NCBI GenBank assembly: GCA_029582155.1
Contig: CM055895.1
Span: 48,084,807 to 48,148,806, forward strand
Length of the DNA: 64,000 nt
Reading direction: 5' to 3'
Source of the DNA: Panopea generosa
Taxonomy: Eukaryota > Mollusca > Bivalvia > Adapedonta > Hiatellidae
The translations under genes were made by a program, and so were the position numbers. Positions 44,901 to 54,245 of this stretch are shown here, piece after piece. Under the pieces are notes generated by a model that saw only the letters and a program-made list of their open reading frames with translations, was not told the DNA's origin and searched no databases. The stretch's first letter is position 1, and each line of letters begins with the position of its first letter.

Positions 44901-47147
44901 ACCATTCACTCAGAGCTGGCGTGGGGTTTTCGGTTCGTTAATTTAATGATATTAACATCATGATATTTACATACTAAAGCGTTCTGAAACTTCGAATAAC
45001 CAATATCTTAAATAATTTTTTTATTTGTTGTTAATTGGCTGGCAGTTTTTCTTTCTTATTTTTTTTCTTTTCAATCACATAATGTTGGCTCAATTAAAAT
45101 TCATCCATCTGGCACGAATTACAATCAAAATGAAATCATACATATCTTCCGTGGTCAATAGACCGATAAGTCACCGCTTTAGCATATAACCTAATTGACA
45201 CGGCTCTCACTGGCATGTGACATAACGTAATTAACACCACGGTTGTGTTGCTGCGTGTCATATAATTAGTGGTATAGCACAGTGGGTGTAGTTTCAAACA
45301 AGTTAAATATAGTTTGTCATTTTAAATAATATATTAACATAAAGCATACTATCAGTAAAAGAATAATTTGAGAAACCCACTGAAAAAAGTTTATTGCAAG
45401 TATATTTATATACATAATGATAACGAAAATAATTATAAAAAACTTAAAATATCAGAATATCTTTTTTTAAGTTTAGTGAAGCCACATTTGGACCCAAATC
45501 GAGAAAAAACACTACAAGATTATTATTTTTCAAAAATCATTGATTATAATGTCGAATTGCATCGCACAGATTATAATAAATTTTTCATCACCCATGCAGT
45601 GCATATTATTGATTATAAAGCTTATTTTAGTTTGAACATTAACAAAACCAGTGATATATCCACATGTTGTTAAGTCACTGCTTACACTGAGCAGATTTAT
45701 GGATTATCATAAGGCCAATGAGGTATCAACAGTATGGAATTATTAATTAAATTTAATTATAAATAACAATTTATTTAGTTTATGTTGATGATGTATATGT
45801 AAATTTTGTGGACAAACTTTATTGATTTCCTGTAACAAACAGCTTACGGTATATCAAAGAAGATACTGACGCAAACAAACGTCGGTGTCTGGATAACAGA
45901 AGCCGGTATAACGTGCGATATTCTTTGATCACCAAGACCACTGATCACATATCAAAACATAGACACTTCCGTTTAACATGCCTACTACCGATACTTGTTC
46001 AACCTATCGCCCAGCGGGTGACATAATCTGTAGACAAACAATCGGATTATGAATTAATTTACCTTGACTAAAATCCCATGGATACATTTAATTGCTCCAT
46101 TGGAACAGATTAAATTAAAAAGTCAATATAGAATCAGTTTAAAGAGTTGAGATGTTGCGATTGGTTATGGGCCGGAAACCGAACTGAGCGGACTGAACGT
46201 TGAGTGAACGCTGAACGAAGCGAACGCTAAGAGGAGTATTAAATATAGCACTTAGCTATACAGCGCTCGTGAGCGAATACTTGCGTTTGTGAGTGCATTA
46301 AATTAACCGCGTTTAATTGAGTGCACGCAAACGGAGCGCGAACGGAGCGCAAACTAAGCGCGAACGGAGCGCGAACAGAGTGCAAACTGAGCGCAAACGG
46401 AGTGCAATTATGGGGTACTTGAGCGGTTTAGGGTCTGTATCCTACTAAGCTTCGAAATGTGACTACTAAACCAAGGAGAATTTGCCCAGGAAAAAACATT
46501 TAATCTGAATGCCACATTCAGACTATGTACCTGTTATACAGCAAGTTTCACTTGAATAAGTTTAAAACTGTGGGAGTTGTGTCCGCAAGGTTGTTGGTCC
46601 AAATGTGATGTAAAATTTAAATGAAAAGAACAAAAGGCCATATCTCATAAAATTTCATTGCATCTGAACAACAGGCTCTTAAGGCCATGTACCTGCTGTA
46701 CAGCAAGTTTCACTTGAATAAGTTTAAAAGTGTGAGAGGAGTAGTGTCTGCAAGGCTGCTGGTCATGTGTGGTGTAAAATCAAAGTTAAAATATATATAT
46801 ATCAGCCATAACCTAAGAAAAAAAATTGATTGACAGACAGTTTAACAGACAGACACCATTCAATATCCCTATTTTTTTTTCGAAAAGCTGGGATAATGAA
46901 AAATATTAAGTGGTTTCAGAGAAGAAGTCATTCAAGGACAGCAATTAACATATGATGCCTGATACAGCTGGTCACAGGAACAGTCCGGTTTAGCTACGTT
47001 AGATGTGCTGAAAACAAAATAAAATAACATTTTAAATTTCATAATTTACCTTTTCTCATTATCCTTAAGCACGGATACAAGTTGGTTAGTCTTCTCCTCC
47101 AGTTTTGTAACCATCTCCGTCTTGTGCTTAAGTGATGTGTCACAAGT
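28244..47147 (-). CDS. RUFY: RUFY-type RUN and FYVE domain protein, C-terminal five exons (partial gene)
   Basis: Gene overview. Recognised coding exons on the minus strand are 47147-47050, 33820-33734, 31873-31649, 29802-29676 and 28381-28244. Phases agree at every junction and all but one donor are good GT-AG sites. Together they encode about 225 residues: a charged coiled coil ([34 protein letters not shown]), then a FYVE finger with WASD, RRKHHCRNCG and RVC motifs and all four Cys pairs (CKQC, CRNC, CAEC, CDAC). In the RUFY family the RUN domain binds small GTPases or kinesin/dynein adaptors, and the FYVE finger binds phosphatidylinositol 3-phosphate on early endosomes. I saw no RUN domain between 47148 and 64000, so the 5' part is probably outside. 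Assignment to vertebrate RUFY1, 2 or 3 is not possible from this fragment. Confidence 0.9.
29218..29418 (+). mobile_element. tRNA-derived SINE, family 1, in a RUFY intron
   Basis: The head GTGGTCCAGTGGCAGAGC is tRNA-like. The body has GTGTGGTGTCCTTTAGCAAG and TGCTTAGTACTGGTCCATCA, and the end is ACAATCAAAGTAAAATAAAT. It lies in the intron between the two FYVE exons. Confidence 0.75.
29450..29560 (-). mobile_element. SINE family 2 fragment in a RUFY intron
   Basis: The minus strand has GGTTTGAGTCCAGTTCAGTG, GCCGATTATCTGCAGGAGG and a decayed body. It is diverged. Confidence 0.4.
29676..29802 (-). CDS. RUFY: RUFY exon: N-terminal half of the FYVE finger
   Basis: The 127-bp exon sits between GTGTTTCAG and AAA|GTAAGT. 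It completes the split Glu codon and reads [20 protein letters not shown], then [20 protein letters not shown] and RK. It supplies the WxxD motif (WASD), the first zinc-binding Cys pair (CKQC) and the RR-K leading into the basic motif. The next exon opens with HHCRNCG, so the junction falls inside the RRKHHCR phosphoinositide-binding signature. Confidence 0.92.
30183..31648 (-). repeat. Minisatellite made of repeated RUFY exon-end/splice-donor units
   Basis: On the minus strand units of about 28-34 bases read CTAGGATCTCACTTGAGTGA, then GTAAGTAA, with variants (GGGTCCCACT, GATCACACTT, CTTGAACAAGTGAGTAAGT). About 45 units fill most of the intron between 31649 and 29802. The end of the exon (CTAGGATCTCACCTCAGCGA then GTAAGT) is unit one, so the array grew from exon plus donor sequence. 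Most units keep GTAAGT or GTAGGT. Confidence 0.92.
31649..31873 (-). CDS. RUFY: RUFY coiled-coil exon with its donor inside a minisatellite
   Basis: The 225-bp exon follows a CCAAACAG acceptor and reads [18 protein letters not shown], then a Gln/Glu/Lys-rich heptad-like stretch ([22 protein letters not shown]), ending ELGSHLS plus a split Glu codon. [11 protein letters not shown] and LGSHLSESKL resemble my recollection of vertebrate RUFY1/2 just before the FYVE finger. The donor is GA|GTAAGT at 31648, and reading through it hits TAA at once. The last ~20 exon bases plus the donor are the first unit of the long array that fills the intron. Confidence 0.9.
32215..32745 (+). mobile_element. 'ACAAGAGCTGT'-related repeat, 3' part, in a RUFY intron
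   Basis: It contains two or three diverged units (AAGTTTCATTCATATCTAAT, GGGCATAATTCTACC). It ends ACTGACGCCCGGGCGAGTAC then GCACGAATAGTAGCGGT, corresponding to the 3' end at 18900-18975. Confidence 0.5.
33682..33820 (-). CDS. Possible alternative RUFY terminal exon with a Cys-rich tail
   Basis: If the weak donor at 33733 is not used, the frame continues for 16 residues ([16 protein letters not shown]) to a TAA at 33684-33682. This would give a short RUFY form ending in the coiled coil without a FYVE finger. Vertebrate RUFY3 is known to have a short form lacking FYVE. The CCxC cluster might be lipidated or bind metal, but nothing in the sequence proves this. No clear AATAAA follows within 60 bases. 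It could equally be read-through into the intron with no biological use. Confidence 0.35.
33734..33820 (-). CDS. RUFY: RUFY coiled-coil exon (regular splice form)
   Basis: The acceptor is TTACTTGCAG. One base completes the split Arg codon, then the exon reads [20 protein letters not shown] and on through NLADKDNK. The only donor that keeps phase with the next recognised exon is CG|GTGCGG at 33733-33732, a poor match to consensus. The splice is therefore inferred from phase, and a missed small exon between here and 31873 is possible. The frame also stays open past this donor to a stop (see the entry at 33682-33820). Confidence 0.7.
34028..34651. mobile_element. TTAA-flanked (piggyBac-like) MITE with an expanded 25-bp array
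   Basis: TTAA followed by CCCTTTACTCCATAGATACG opens it, and GTCTATATGAAGTAAAGGG plus TTAA closes it. The termini are inverted and begin CCC, as piggyBac ends do. Inside, the near-palindrome around 34092-34154 (AACAGTGCAGGAAGAG..CTTCCTGCACTGTT) forms a long hairpin. Between hairpin and right end the unit TATTAGAGGTGTCCAAAGGC is repeated about 17 times. Confidence 0.85.
34198..34636. repeat. 25-bp minisatellite inside the TTAA MITE, with a ~204-bp higher-order copy
   Basis: The unit is GTCTATATTAGAGGTGTCCA then AAGGC. A marked variant (GAGGACTGTGTCC) appears at about 34309 and 34513 with matching neighbours, so a block of about eight units was duplicated. Confidence 0.9.
35030..35869. repeat. 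Diverged tandem DNA in a RUFY intron
   Basis: Several ~190-base diverged units share GATTAAxGAGATxxA, a CATTTTTCATAACT-like part and GTTATAxAAATAAAT. Related sequence occurs at about 17100-17720 (GGGAGATAAT, GTTCTAATAGTAAGATAC). It is interrupted on the right by SINE family 3. Confidence 0.5.
35870..36190 (-). mobile_element. tRNA-derived SINE, family 3, with (TCAA)n tail
   Basis: On the minus strand the head has an A box (TTAGCACAGTCGGTTACGCA) and a B box (GTGAGTTCGAATCC). The body includes CAGTTACTTGCGGAGATGAT and GTTAACTAATCATCTG. The 3' end is CATAAAAATGACGCTTTATA followed by TCAA repeats (35876-35901). It is the best-preserved SINE in the window and interrupts diverged tandem DNA at 35030-35870. 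Confidence 0.85.
36611..36775 (-). mobile_element. SINE family 1, minus strand
   Basis: Read on the minus strand it has GTGTGTTTTTGAGCAAGATA, TGCTTGGTATTAGTTCACCC and a tail of AATCGATGTAAAATAAACAA. Confidence 0.65.
37340..37495 (+). mobile_element. SINE family 4 copy in a RUFY intron
   Basis: It contains GTGGGGTAGTAGTGCC, the B box GAGTTCGAATCC, and the 3' motif ACTTCGCAGTCTAGCTATAT. It overlaps a short open frame that I do not regard as coding. Confidence 0.55.
38822..39075. mobile_element. TTAA-flanked MITE, same superfamily, two 25-bp units
   Basis: TTAACCCTTTA opens it and ATATGAAGTAAAGAGTTAA closes it. The hairpin arm sequence differs (GTAGGACCTGTTCTGATTGC, with AACTGGTCCTACAC), but the loop (TTGTTACGAGCAA) and the array unit are shared. 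Confidence 0.8.
39352..39745 (+). mobile_element. Pearl-like element, short copy with about one and a half core units
   Basis: It has the same left part (AAGAAATGTCACTGTTAAGT, CATGCCCCCCAAATGG). One complete GTGACCTTGACCTTTGAGG unit follows, then (ACGG)n at 39667-39692 and the right end ATGAACGCTGCGATTACTAT. Confidence 0.75.
39746..41369. other. RUFY intron with diverged repeats
   Basis: The segment at 40890-41040 (AATTTAATCTGAATGCCAAG, GTACGTGCCGTACAG) resembles 46480-46780 on the far side of the 3.77 kb transposon (TTTAATCTGAATGCCACATT, ATGTACCTGCTGTACAGCAA). Both belong to one older repeat. No exon was seen. Confidence 0.4.
40375..40446. repeat. 25-bp direct repeat, three units
   Basis: CCACTAAAATGGGTCAATTA is repeated three times with minor change. 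Confidence 0.85.
41370..41598. mobile_element. TTAA-flanked MITE, same family, one 25-bp unit
   Basis: It opens TTAACCCTTTACTCCATAGA and closes TATATGAAGTAAAGGGTTAA. The internal hairpin near 41428-41490 is almost perfect, reading into TTGCTCGTAACGAGCAA at its tip. It is the most regular copy of the family. Confidence 0.88.
43591..43790 (+). mobile_element. tRNA-derived SINE, family 4, inside the 3.77 kb transposon
   Basis: The head GGGTCAGTAGTACAGCGGAT and the B-box-like CGCGAGTTTGACCC precede a body ending GAGCTTACTTGACAATCAAG and CTAAATTAAATTAA. It is nested in the element at 42670-46437 and so is younger than that insertion. Confidence 0.75.
44096..44290. repeat. (AAT)n-rich simple sequence inside the 3.77 kb transposon
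   Basis: Interrupted AAT/AATATAAT runs. The Tyr/Leu/Ile-rich open frame on the minus strand comes from this tract. Confidence 0.9.
45368..45673 (+). CDS. Unrecognised 101-codon open frame inside the 3.77 kb transposon
   Basis: It begins [20 protein letters not shown] and includes [20 protein letters not shown]. It is charged and not low-complexity, with no membrane segment and no DDE-type or zinc-finger motif that I can see. It has no relatives nearby. It could be a remnant of the element's own gene or a chance frame. Codon choice is as AT-rich as the surroundings. Confidence 0.2.
   Translation: MRNPLKKVYCKYIYIHNDNENNYKKLKISEYLFLSLVKPHLDPNREKTLQDYYFSKIIDYNVELHRTDYNKFFITHAVHIIDYKAYFSLNINKTSDISTCC
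47050..47147 (-). CDS. RUFY: RUFY coiled-coil exon
   Basis: The 98-bp exon begins after a TTTTTTCAG acceptor and ends at AAAAG before GTAAAT. It reads in phase 0 from [12 protein letters not shown] through [12 protein letters not shown] to DNEK, leaving two bases of a split Arg codon. The KHKTEMV..LEEKTNQ block resembles the coiled coil upstream of the FYVE finger in vertebrate RUFY proteins (recalled, not aligned). The next exon is 13.2 kb away, behind a repeat-filled intron. Confidence 0.85.
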
Positions 47148-48769
47148 CTGAAAAAATTAAAAGGAACCTGACTTACAGATTTTATCAGTATTATGATTAT
47201 TATGATGCAAATTTGGACAATTTGACTTTCACATTATTATTCTTTCTCTCCCAACAAAATATTGCAACCATGTTTAATATCAAAATGATTGTCTTTGTGT
47301 GCATCATGTAAATATCTATTTGTTAAATCTACAATTTGCATTTCGTTAAAAATTCAAAGATGCCAACATAACTATTTCAATTAGCTCAATACGTTCAAAG
47401 CAGGAAATTAGATCATTTATTTATAAACTACAACCACTGTGAGAATAACCTATCTGGGCTATAATTTGGGAGCGGGGTGGTTGCTTTTATAGAAGTCTTA
47501 CGGTACATTAATCACTCAGCCAGTGATGCAGATAGACGTGTCAGGAATGAAGATAAATTGGCACAAATCCATCCCCATCTCTATCCTCAGTCCACAGTTT
47601 AGCAAGAAATGTTAGTATCTCATTTGAAATATGTTTACCACTCCTGTAACAGTGTCAGAAATGAAGCCAATTTCCAGGGTTAGGGAATAACAACATCGCC
47701 AATGGGATAGGAAATTTATAATCTCTCTCATCATTTCTGGTCTATTGTTGCAATCATTCTGAGAGATCAGCGCAACACCATTCTATCAACATAAAAAACA
47801 AATAAAGAAACACAGCAGTATTGTGCTGAACCGTCGATTCACTTCATTTCCTGTAATTGTGACCACAAAGCAGTAAAAAACCTCACAAGTTTTACTTTAA
47901 TAGGGAATTTTGCAATATTATATTGCCTACAGAACTATAACGTGTAGTAATACCATTGTCTAAATAAACTTACATCAGATCTAAGATTCTCTCCATTTTA
48001 TACCATGAATTGATTTACATTTGCTGGTACATGACGATTCACCTGCCTTGGTTTTTGTCACAGGATTAAAGAATTTTATGTGTAAACAATGTTAGAAAAG
48101 ATGTATTGTGACACTTGCTCAAGGCCATATGAAATTATTTCGCGTTCACCTGTTTTGGTACGACTACGGAAATTACTGGGAACCGTGAGGTGATGTGACA
48201 TTGTCGGTATGTTCTCACTGATTACAAGTAAAAATATCCCTGGTACTCGTCAATGTTGAAACAGCCACATCCTGTGACAAACTTGCTTTGTAAAATGCAA
48301 ATTGATATTTTTTTATTTTAATCTAAGAAAAGCATCCAGGCAATCTAGAATATGGTCGGGTTCTGATTAAATTGCTTTCTTTTATAAACATCGATTCAAA
48401 AAAAAAAAAAATCAAAAACCATCTGCATATCAAAAACATAGACTGGTTCTTGTTTTTTATTAGCTTTTATTATTGTTAGTTTAATTATCTAGAATAGTAA
48501 ATCAATTTTGAGATTGTTTAACAAAAAAAATTATACTGTTTTATTAAGTGTCATAAAACTTTGCTGTATTTATTTTTAATGTGATGTTCCTAAACCCTTC
48601 CATTTTCATTTGGAATATCTTGATTACTTTGTGATATGACCTTAATGATTACAGGTCATGAGTTGTTGACTGAACACAAAGCGACATGACAAAATTGCAT
48701 ATACCGGTATCCAAGCTCCAAATTTCATTTGATTTACTTCCATACTTTTGAAGATGTTGCTTCAGACAA
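47148..48769. other. Upstream RUFY intron, no exon recognised
   Basis: It contains two similar short segments, GTGTCAGGAATGAAGATAAA at about 47539 and GTGTCAGAAATGAAGCCAAT at about 47653, otherwise unique-looking DNA. A minus-strand frame near 48120-48220 has no family resemblance. Confidence 0.4.
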
Positions 48770-50512
48770 GCAAAACCAAATAAACATATATTGTAAAGTA
48801 CAAAAAGAGAGATAATTGACAAGCTAAACCAAACAAACATTAATGTAAAGTACAAAAAGAGAGATAATTGACAAGCAAAACCAAACAAACATATAATGTA
48901 AAGTACAACAAGAAATGTCACTGTTAAGTGTCACATGCCCCCCAAATGGTCTGTGAAAATAACAATATATGATATAATAGGTAGCATCATGTATCCATTA
49001 ATATCAAGAGTAATGGCCTAATGTTTCAGACTAGACATGCAATTTCATGTTTTTTTTTACATTTAAGCATGACCTTTGTGTAACCTTGACCTTGACATCT
49101 GATGTAATGGTCTGGGTATTTCAACAGTTTAATGCAGGTGAAACATTATCATGGCATGCTGATCACTTGTGTCAAGCTTTTTTAAAATCCCTAAATGTAA
49201 GTTACAGATCAATTGTTGATCAATTGATAAATTGAGCCAAGTGTTTTTGAAATCCATTCATGTATGATAAAGTTAAAAGACAGACTCGAAATCTTAAACA
49301 GATTCAAAGTGTTGTCATACATACACAAAGTGTGACCTTGTTTAGGTTTTACTTATGACACATCGTCATGTCATAAATTGAGTCAAGTTAAAGACAAAGT
49401 CACAGACCAGACACGCAATATCAAATAAATTGAAAGTGTGACCTTGACCTTTGAGGAAAGGTTCTGGGTCTTACATTGTGACACTTAATTATGTCATGTT
49501 TATCAACTGAGCCAAGTGTTTTTAAAATATATCCATAGATGACAAAGTTATAGATCGGACAAGAAATCTCACACAGACTGAAAGTATTGTCAAACAAACT
49601 CAAAGTGTGACCTTGACCTTTGAGGTATGCATGTGGGTCTAACACGTGACATTTTGTAATGTTATGCTGATGAACTGAGCCAACTGTTTTTGAAATTTAT
49701 CCATAGGTGACAAAGTTTCAGATTGGACACGAAATCTCAGACTGAAAGTGTTATCAATTGTGACCTTGACCTTTAAAGTGGGATTCTGGGTGTTACCTGG
49801 ACACATCATCATGATATGTTGGTCATTTGTAGCTAGTATTAACAAAATCCATCTATGCATGACAAAGTTAAAGGCCAGACACGAAATCTCAAACAAACTG
49901 AAAGTATTGTCAAACAAACTCAAAGTGTGACCTTGACCTTTGAGGTATGTGTATGGGTCTTACTTGTGACATGTTGTCATGTTATGTTGATCATTTGTAG
50001 CAAGTATTTATAAAAGCCGTCTATGCGTGACAAAGTTACAGACCGGACACGAAATCTCACACAAACTGAAAGTATTGTCAAACAAACTCAAATTGTGACC
50101 TTGACCTTTGAGGTAAGGGTGTAGGTCTTACTTGCAACATGTAATAATGTTATGTTGATCATTTGTAGCACGTATCAACAAAATCCATCTATGCATGACA
50201 AAGTTACAGGCTGGAAATGAAATACCGGACGGAAGGACAGACAGACGGATGCTGCGATTACTATGTGCTATGTTAAGTCCAAAAAGGGAGGTAATTGACA
50301 AGCAAAACCAAACAAACATATAATGTTAAGTACAAAAAGGGAGGTAATTGACAAGCAAAACCAAACAAACATATAATGTTAAGTACAAAAAGGGAGATAA
50401 TTGACAAGCAAAACCAAACAAACATATAATGTAAAGTACAAAAAGGGAGATAATTGACAAGCAAAACCAAACAAACATATAATGTAAAGTACAAAAAGGG
50501 AGATAATTCTAT
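48770..50512. repeat. 53-bp minisatellite split by the pearl-like element
   Basis: Units contain GGGAGATAATTGACAAGCAA, then AACCAAACAAACATATAATG and TAAAGTAC. Two to three lie left of the insertion (48770-48906) and about five right of it (50259-50512). The hydrophobic open frame on the minus strand is a by-product. Confidence 0.85.
48907..50258 (+). mobile_element. Pearl-like element with a ~168-bp tandem core, inserted into a minisatellite
   Basis: The left part is ACAAGAAATGTCACTGTTAA and GTGTCACATGCCCCCCAAAT. The core repeats GTGACCTTGACCTTTGAGG at about 49438, 49606, 49758, 49926 and 50095, with two weaker earlier units. The right end is GGACGGAAGGACAGACAGAC then GGATGCTGCGATTACTATG. 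Left arm, ~160-bp tandem core and ACGG-type microsatellite are the plan of bivalve 'pearl' elements, thought to be related to non-autonomous Helitron-type elements. No protein is encoded. Confidence 0.75.
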
Positions 50513-51221
50513 CATTAGATGGTTCTTTCACTCTGCACTTCCACACATTGCCCCTCAATCTAAGCTTAAGTCAGGTTGGATTCCTGTAAAATTTGATTAA
50601 ATTTTCTGATATTTCAGAACAACATAACTGGTTAAAGTCCAAACTTTATTTCTTATTTTGTTATTTTGTTACTTCCTCACTAGTTTATCAACTGTGAAAC
50701 AAAAAAACACAAATATTTATCTTAGAAAACGTTCTCAAAGGTGACAGAAATTTTATATCAAATTTCCAAGTATAGAAATAACCTTATGGGGCTAACAAAC
50801 ACATTATTTTTATATATTTTATGACACTGAGGGGTGTTGGTAAATGCCCTTTGTTAGTAAATCATTCTCAAAGTGAATATCATCTGAACACTTTAAAGTG
50901 ATAGAAATCACAGATTCTCTTTTATAATGAAGTAATAATCATGCATGTAGTAACTGAGTAATTGGAACATTATATTCTCTGTAATTTAACTGCATCATCT
51001 AATATTTGGTTTCATTAATTAATTAACTTTAACCAACACTTTCAGCCAAGGCAGACATTTATGCAGGAGTGGCTAATGTAAAACAGCTGTTTTTCTTTAC
51101 CTGTTAATAAGGCCATAATAAATTATTTGGAACATTATCAATCTCATCCCCCCCCCCCCTAATTTTTCATGCCCTCCCAACCTTTTTTATTTTTTTTTAA
51201 AAAATCCTCCCCCACTTCCCC

Positions 51222-51370
51222 TTTTAAAAGGGAATTTATCAGGATATTTCAAAATTGTCTAAAAACATTTTTTCCCAATATATCATGCCTATATATACTC
51301 ACTGACCCCATATTGTCAATTCATTTTTAAGACATTTACAGCATTTTTTCCTGATATACTCCCTTTAAAG
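51222..51370. mobile_element. Short deleted copy of the 'CTTTAAAGGGAGTATATCAGG' element family
   Basis: It opens CTTTTAAAAGGGAATTTATC and closes CCTGATATACTCCCTTTAAA, inverted. It shares TTTTTTCCCAATATATCATG and ACTCACTGACCC with the longer copies but lacks their middle. Confidence 0.65.
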
Positions 51371-53062
51371 TGCTGCTGTATTTGCACAGATCTATGTGAA
51401 TTTAGAGTGCATGATCTCTTCCCTAAAATTTTACATTTTTGGCAGTTGGAATTTCAACTTTTATTTCAAACTGCATACTATTAACCTTTTTGGAAAATAT
51501 GATTTTGCCAATTACATCAAGAACTTATATAGAGAAGGAAAAGCAGCTGATCTGGGTGTTATGAGCGCTTGCGTATTCACACAAAATCATGCAAAATCTT
51601 GTTTTCATAATTATATTCTAATTTCCATTTGTCTCAAAAATACAAACAAAATTCTACCTTTGCGCAAGGAAAGTACTTAAAATTTTACTTCAAACTGCAA
51701 TATTTTAAATTCAATATCATTTTGCATGTTTAAAACATTATAAAACATCTAAGATTACATACACTTTACATTTTATGTAAAAAAAATCAGTTGCCTGTGG
51801 AATCTTAAGGATTAATTTGCCAAATTATTAATTCTTCGTATGCTATTTTATCAGCATATTGTAGAGAGATACAAGTTTCCTATCCTTCTATACAAGTACC
51901 TGGTTACAAGTATCAACAAAACTCTGGTTAAGTATGCAGAATTATAACAAAACAATGCTATGATGACTTTGAAAAATTGGATCTTGTATAGAATTATAAA
52001 AAACCTGGCCAAGAGCCATCTTGCAACTTTTATATAGCAATTGGTGATTTAACAATAGGCCCAGGTTGGCCTTAGTCACTCCCCTTATCTCACTTCTTTC
52101 TAAACTTTAAATGGACTTCTGGTAAGCCTAGAAAGTAGTTTGAAGTTAGACTAAGTTATACTAAGGTCTACTAAGGTCTTTAATATTTATATTTTCTCAA
52201 AGAATAAGATTACCCCCTTATATAAGTTCCTTAAAACAGGCACATCTCAACTGTTATGACTACTGTACACAGAGCTTCACCTCTCAAACTGAATAAAATC
52301 ATGGTTAAAATGGGTGGGAAAATCATTTTTTTTTTGTTTTCATACATAATTCCAATGTAAAGATTACAAATCTCCATATGGGTGCTCAACAAATCACAGA
52401 CCATTTGTATAAATTTGAAACCCCTACTTATATAACAAGGATAATTCAAATATGAGCAAAGGGGTAGAGCCACGAACCAATGATATATGCCTAAAAACAT
52501 AGCTTTTTCTCAAATATATGCATGTAGATATTCAACTTTTATACTATTTTAAACAGAACATTTCTCTAATAGTTGAAAATCAGCAACCCAGTGAATGACA
52601 TTTTTAACCCGATTACAAATATTTTCCAAACATATCGCCAGACTATTTCTATGGCCTTATATCGAAATGGAACAAACTGAGCAAGATTTTGGGAGAACCT
52701 ACGTAGAGTCTTTAATTGCTGAAACTGAATAAAACTATGATGAAATGATAAAAAAATTAGAAAAGAAACTTAATGTAAATTTTAGGTCTTTTGTCATTTA
52801 AGGACTATAAGAACTGAATTCCGACTATGTAATTTTGTAAAGTCTTTTAAGTCCTAAGGACTATTAGTCCTGAAAAGTTTTTGGCTTAGACCGGCACATC
52901 AAATCAGTCTTTACAACTACTAAACATTTTATAAACACATAGCATTATATTATGAACACATAACATTGTATGAACACGTAACCATTGGTAACATTGATGT
53001 CCCTGCGCACACTCATAAAACTGCTACAATTTTTTTTTTTTTTATCATACTGATAAAAACTG
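51371..53062. other. AT-rich DNA, no gene recognised
   Basis: A 94-codon plus-strand frame at 51396-51680 ([20 protein letters not shown] in the middle) is not convincing as a gene. The (C)10 run at 51151 and T-rich tracts are simple sequence. Confidence 0.4.
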
Positions 53063-54245
53063 ACAACAAGAGGCCCAAGAGGGCCTGAGGACACTCTACT
53101 TGCCATTCATCTGTAAAACAAATTTCTTGTACAGAACCCTTATACAACTCAGCCCCGTGATTTGTCATAACTTCAATCATTCACTCTTGCTTTAGGTTTT
53201 AAAAAAAAGTTTTTTTGTACACATGGATGCGAAAATGAAAATAGTCAGTTTTCCCTATAATATTCCTATGTAAAAGTAAAAAACACAATACAGGACCCCA
53301 ATATATCCCAGCTCCTTGGTTTGCAGACTCGCCAATCCTTGCTAATTTATATAAAATATGAACTAGTTTGACTGAAAGGTTATTGAGAGGAAGCTTTGTG
53401 AAAATTCCCAAATGTAACCTTATTGCCCCAACCAACCCCTGGCCCATATGGAAATTCAATCCTCTTTATTGAACAAAATCAGATTTATTGTTACTAGACA
53501 ACGTTTTAGATCTCAAATTAAACAACATATTTACACAAATGGAAGAAAAAATGAGAATTTTCCATTTTCCCATAGTATTTCTATGTAAAACTCAAAGACC
53601 ACTTACAGGGCCTCTATACATTCCAGTGCCCCTTGATTTGTACAAACTAAGAACTCTTAATCATACGGATAATTTATATCAAATATGAACAAATTTGACT
53701 AACCGGTTGTTGAGAATAAGATTTATGACAACATTCAATTTTAACCATTTTATGACTCCTACCCTGCCCCTTTTAGAAAGTCAATCCTTCGTATTGAACA
53801 AAATCTTGTTTGTTATGACTAGAAGATGCTTCAAAACTTTAAAATTTGCTATTTTAACCCTTTAAGCCTATTTTAAACCTTTTTTTACCAACCCTGACCC
53901 ATTATGGAAAGTCAGTTATCCTAATATTGAACCAAATCTTATTTTCTATGACTAGATGATACTTCAGAATTCATAATGAATAATAATTTTACCTAAATAG
54001 ATGAAAAAATGAGAATTTCTGTTTACCCATAGTATCCCTATGTAAAGTCCCCTTACAGGGCCCCTATACATATTAGCCCCTAAATTCTTATCTACAATCA
54101 AACCCCTATAAATTGGGATAATTTATGCCAAATATGAACAAATCTAACTTATTGGTTCTTAAGAAAACCATTTTTGTACAAATGTAACAGAACTATAGTT
54201 GGTTATCATTAGTGAAGTTTTTTAAGTTTTAGACTATTTTTAGTA
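53063..54245 (+). mobile_element. 'ACAAGAGGCCCAAGAGGGCC' repeat with diverged tandem units
   Basis: It opens ACAAGAGGCCCAAGAGGGCC. Three diverged units follow, marked by CCCATAGTATTTCTATGTAA (53247, 53555 and 54011 regions) and CAGGGCCYCTATACA, with an extra half unit around 53800-53960 (TTGAACAAAATCTTGTTTG). I believe this start is widespread in bivalve genomes. It is non-coding. Confidence 0.6.

Larger units (their letters stand above)
42670..46437. mobile_element. 3.77 kb TA-flanked DNA transposon with 34-bp ends and subterminal arrays
   Basis: The left end CAGACCCTAAACCGCTCAAG and on to TACCCC..AATTGCAC is repeated inverted at the right end, the only difference being two extra bases. TA flanks both sides (42668-42669 and 46438-46439). 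Inside each end lies an array of short GC-rich units (GGAGCGCGAACGGAGCGC type) at 42700-42790 and 46180-46410, in the same direction on the plus strand. The middle is AT-rich and contains a SINE, an (AAT)n tract and a partial direct duplication (about 44380-44480 and 45100-45230). I recognise no transposase, so it is probably non-autonomous. Confidence 0.85.

Noticed and set aside
50273-50515. 80-codon hydrophobic minus-strand frame resembling membrane segments
   Set aside because: It is a repeat of the 53-bp minisatellite unit in one frame.
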